Part shown: in pieces, positions 63,392-64,000 of the stretch
How the letters are laid out: each line of letters starts with the position of its first letter
Position numbering within the stretch: the stretch's first letter is position 1
Assembly (NCBI GenBank): GCA_913055695.1
Contig: CAJXKF010000001.1
Span: 328,354-392,353 of the forward strand
DNA: 64,000 bases
Direction of reading: 5' to 3'
From: an uncultured Methylophaga sp.
GTDB lineage: Bacteria > Pseudomonadota > Gammaproteobacteria > Nitrosococcales > Methylophagaceae
The notes under the pieces: generated by a model
Databases searched by the model: none
Seen by the model: the letters and a program-made list of their open reading frames with translations, nothing else
What the model was told of the DNA's origin: nothing
Position numbers and translations under genes: made by a program

Positions 63392-63393
63392 TT

Positions 63394-64000
63394 ATGGCCG
63401 AATTTATTCCCCAACCCAGTTGCGCCGATCCGCAGGATCAACAAAGCCTCAGTGTTGAAGATGCACGCGCTCAGATTGAACAGTTACTGACCCCGGTCAG
63501 CAGCTGGCAGAAACTCGCCCTGCGTGAAGCGCTGGGCCATATCCTGCATGCGCCGGTGATTTCCCCACTGCAGGTGCCGCCCCATAACAACTCAGCCATG
63601 GATGGCTACGCCATTCACAGCCGCGATATGCAGGATGATAGCTATACGCTGAAGCTGGTCGGCACCGCCTTTGCCGGACAGCCCTATCAGGGCAAGGTCA
63701 ATCAAGGCGAATGTGTCCGCATCATGACCGGGGCGATGATGCCGCCGGAATGCGATACCGTGATCATGCAGGAACATGTTGCAGCCAAAGATGATCAGAT
63801 TACCGTTCACGGTCAGCATCAGCCCGGTCAGAATGTGCGGATGGCCGGTGAAGACATTGAACAGGGTCAGACCGTGCTACCAGTGGGCCATCGTATTATG
63901 CCGGCCGATATGGGCCTGATTGCTTCGCTGGGTATCGGTGAAGTCAGGGTCAGACGCAAACTCCGTGTGGCTTTCTTCTCCACCGGTGATGAGCTGCGTT
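63394..64000 (+). CDS. moeA: Molybdopterin molybdenumtransferase MoeA (truncated by window end)
   Basis: About 202 codons are present from the ATG at 63394. They include SVEDARAQIEQLL, the signature PPHNNSAMDGYAI, RIMTGAMMPPECDTVIMQE and NVRMAGEDIEQGQTVLPVGHRI, and the start of the central domain FFSTGDELR. MoeA inserts molybdate into adenylylated molybdopterin. The gene continues beyond the window. It forms a molybdenum cofactor operon with mobAB. Confidence 0.95.
   Translation, partial: MAEFIPQPSCADPQDQQSLSVEDARAQIEQLLTPVSSWQKLALREALGHILHAPVISPLQVPPHNNSAMDGYAIHSRDMQDDSYTLKLVGTAFAGQPYQGKVNQGECVRIMTGAMMPPECDTVIMQEHVAAKDDQITVHGQHQPGQNVRMAGEDIEQGQTVLPVGHRIMPADMGLIASLGIGEVRVRRKLRVAFFSTGDELR

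Overview
The window is one contiguous piece of a gammaproteobacterial chromosome. It is gene-dense, mid-GC (about half G+C by eye), and codes on both strands with many 1-26 bp overlaps between neighbours. The gammaproteobacterial assignment rests on gene content: dnaX-ybaB-recR behind a 4.5S RNA gene, Aat plus Bpt next to infA, DsbB, RoxA (YcfD type), CsiV, S-methylthioinosine phosphorylase, LdtD/MepK and TrhO. I cannot name the genus from sequence alone; a Methylophaga-like member is only a weak guess.

Layout. 1-604: truncated MASE1 sensor. 875-6669: 4.5S RNA, dnaX (with an intact -1 frameshift signal), ybaB, recR, a degenerate-EAL/HDOD protein, aat, bpt, infA. 6744-12065: dsbB, a YbeL-like protein, roxA, a phosphatase, csiV, and the purine-salvage pair mtiP-hpt. 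12140-14779: vitamin B12-type ABC transporter. 14843-17030: murein genes ldtD and mepK-like. 17034-18260: two tandem paralogues of unknown function. 18346-22659: trhO, ggt, two small membrane proteins, a TatD-family hydrolase. 22797-26715: MoxR-DUF58-TgpA module. 26793-29747: tcdA, a small HEAGH protein, a YbaK-type deacylase, a His-rich secreted protein. 29828-33256: a two-component system (histidine kinase plus NtrC-type regulator) divergent from a secreted DUF4168 gene that has a near-consensus sigma-54 promoter; the layout copies ZraP/ZraSR. 33340-38336: MscS-type channel and membrane proteins.

38337-41030 looks like an accessory island. A 739-bp stretch without a convincing gene (hexanucleotide repeat, hairpin, CRP-like site) precedes an A+T-rich 623-codon orphan gene whose C-terminus carries a recognisable Mrr-like PD-(D/E)XK nuclease core. 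This is the best candidate here for an undescribed system. Next come an M23 peptidase gene that seems to have an in-frame stop after its cytoplasmic leader, three consecutive lipoprotein genes, and a cold-shock gene.

45662-56192: accessory metabolism, with a DMT transporter, a GNAT-nitrilase fusion, MAPEG, an eIF-2B-like protein, an arsenic operon (arsR-arsI/cadI-arsC-acr3) with a TATGTC/GACATA operator, an SDR, an NYN-LOTUS protein, ferredoxin reductase, a LprI-like protein and a second YbaK-type deacylase. 56287-64000: core biosynthesis, with ribF, xseB-ispA-dxs (isoprenoids), queD-folE2 (pterin/queuosine), a retropepsin-like protease, a mobA-mobB fusion and moeA (truncated by the window end). 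All function calls come from reading motifs and family memory; no search was run.
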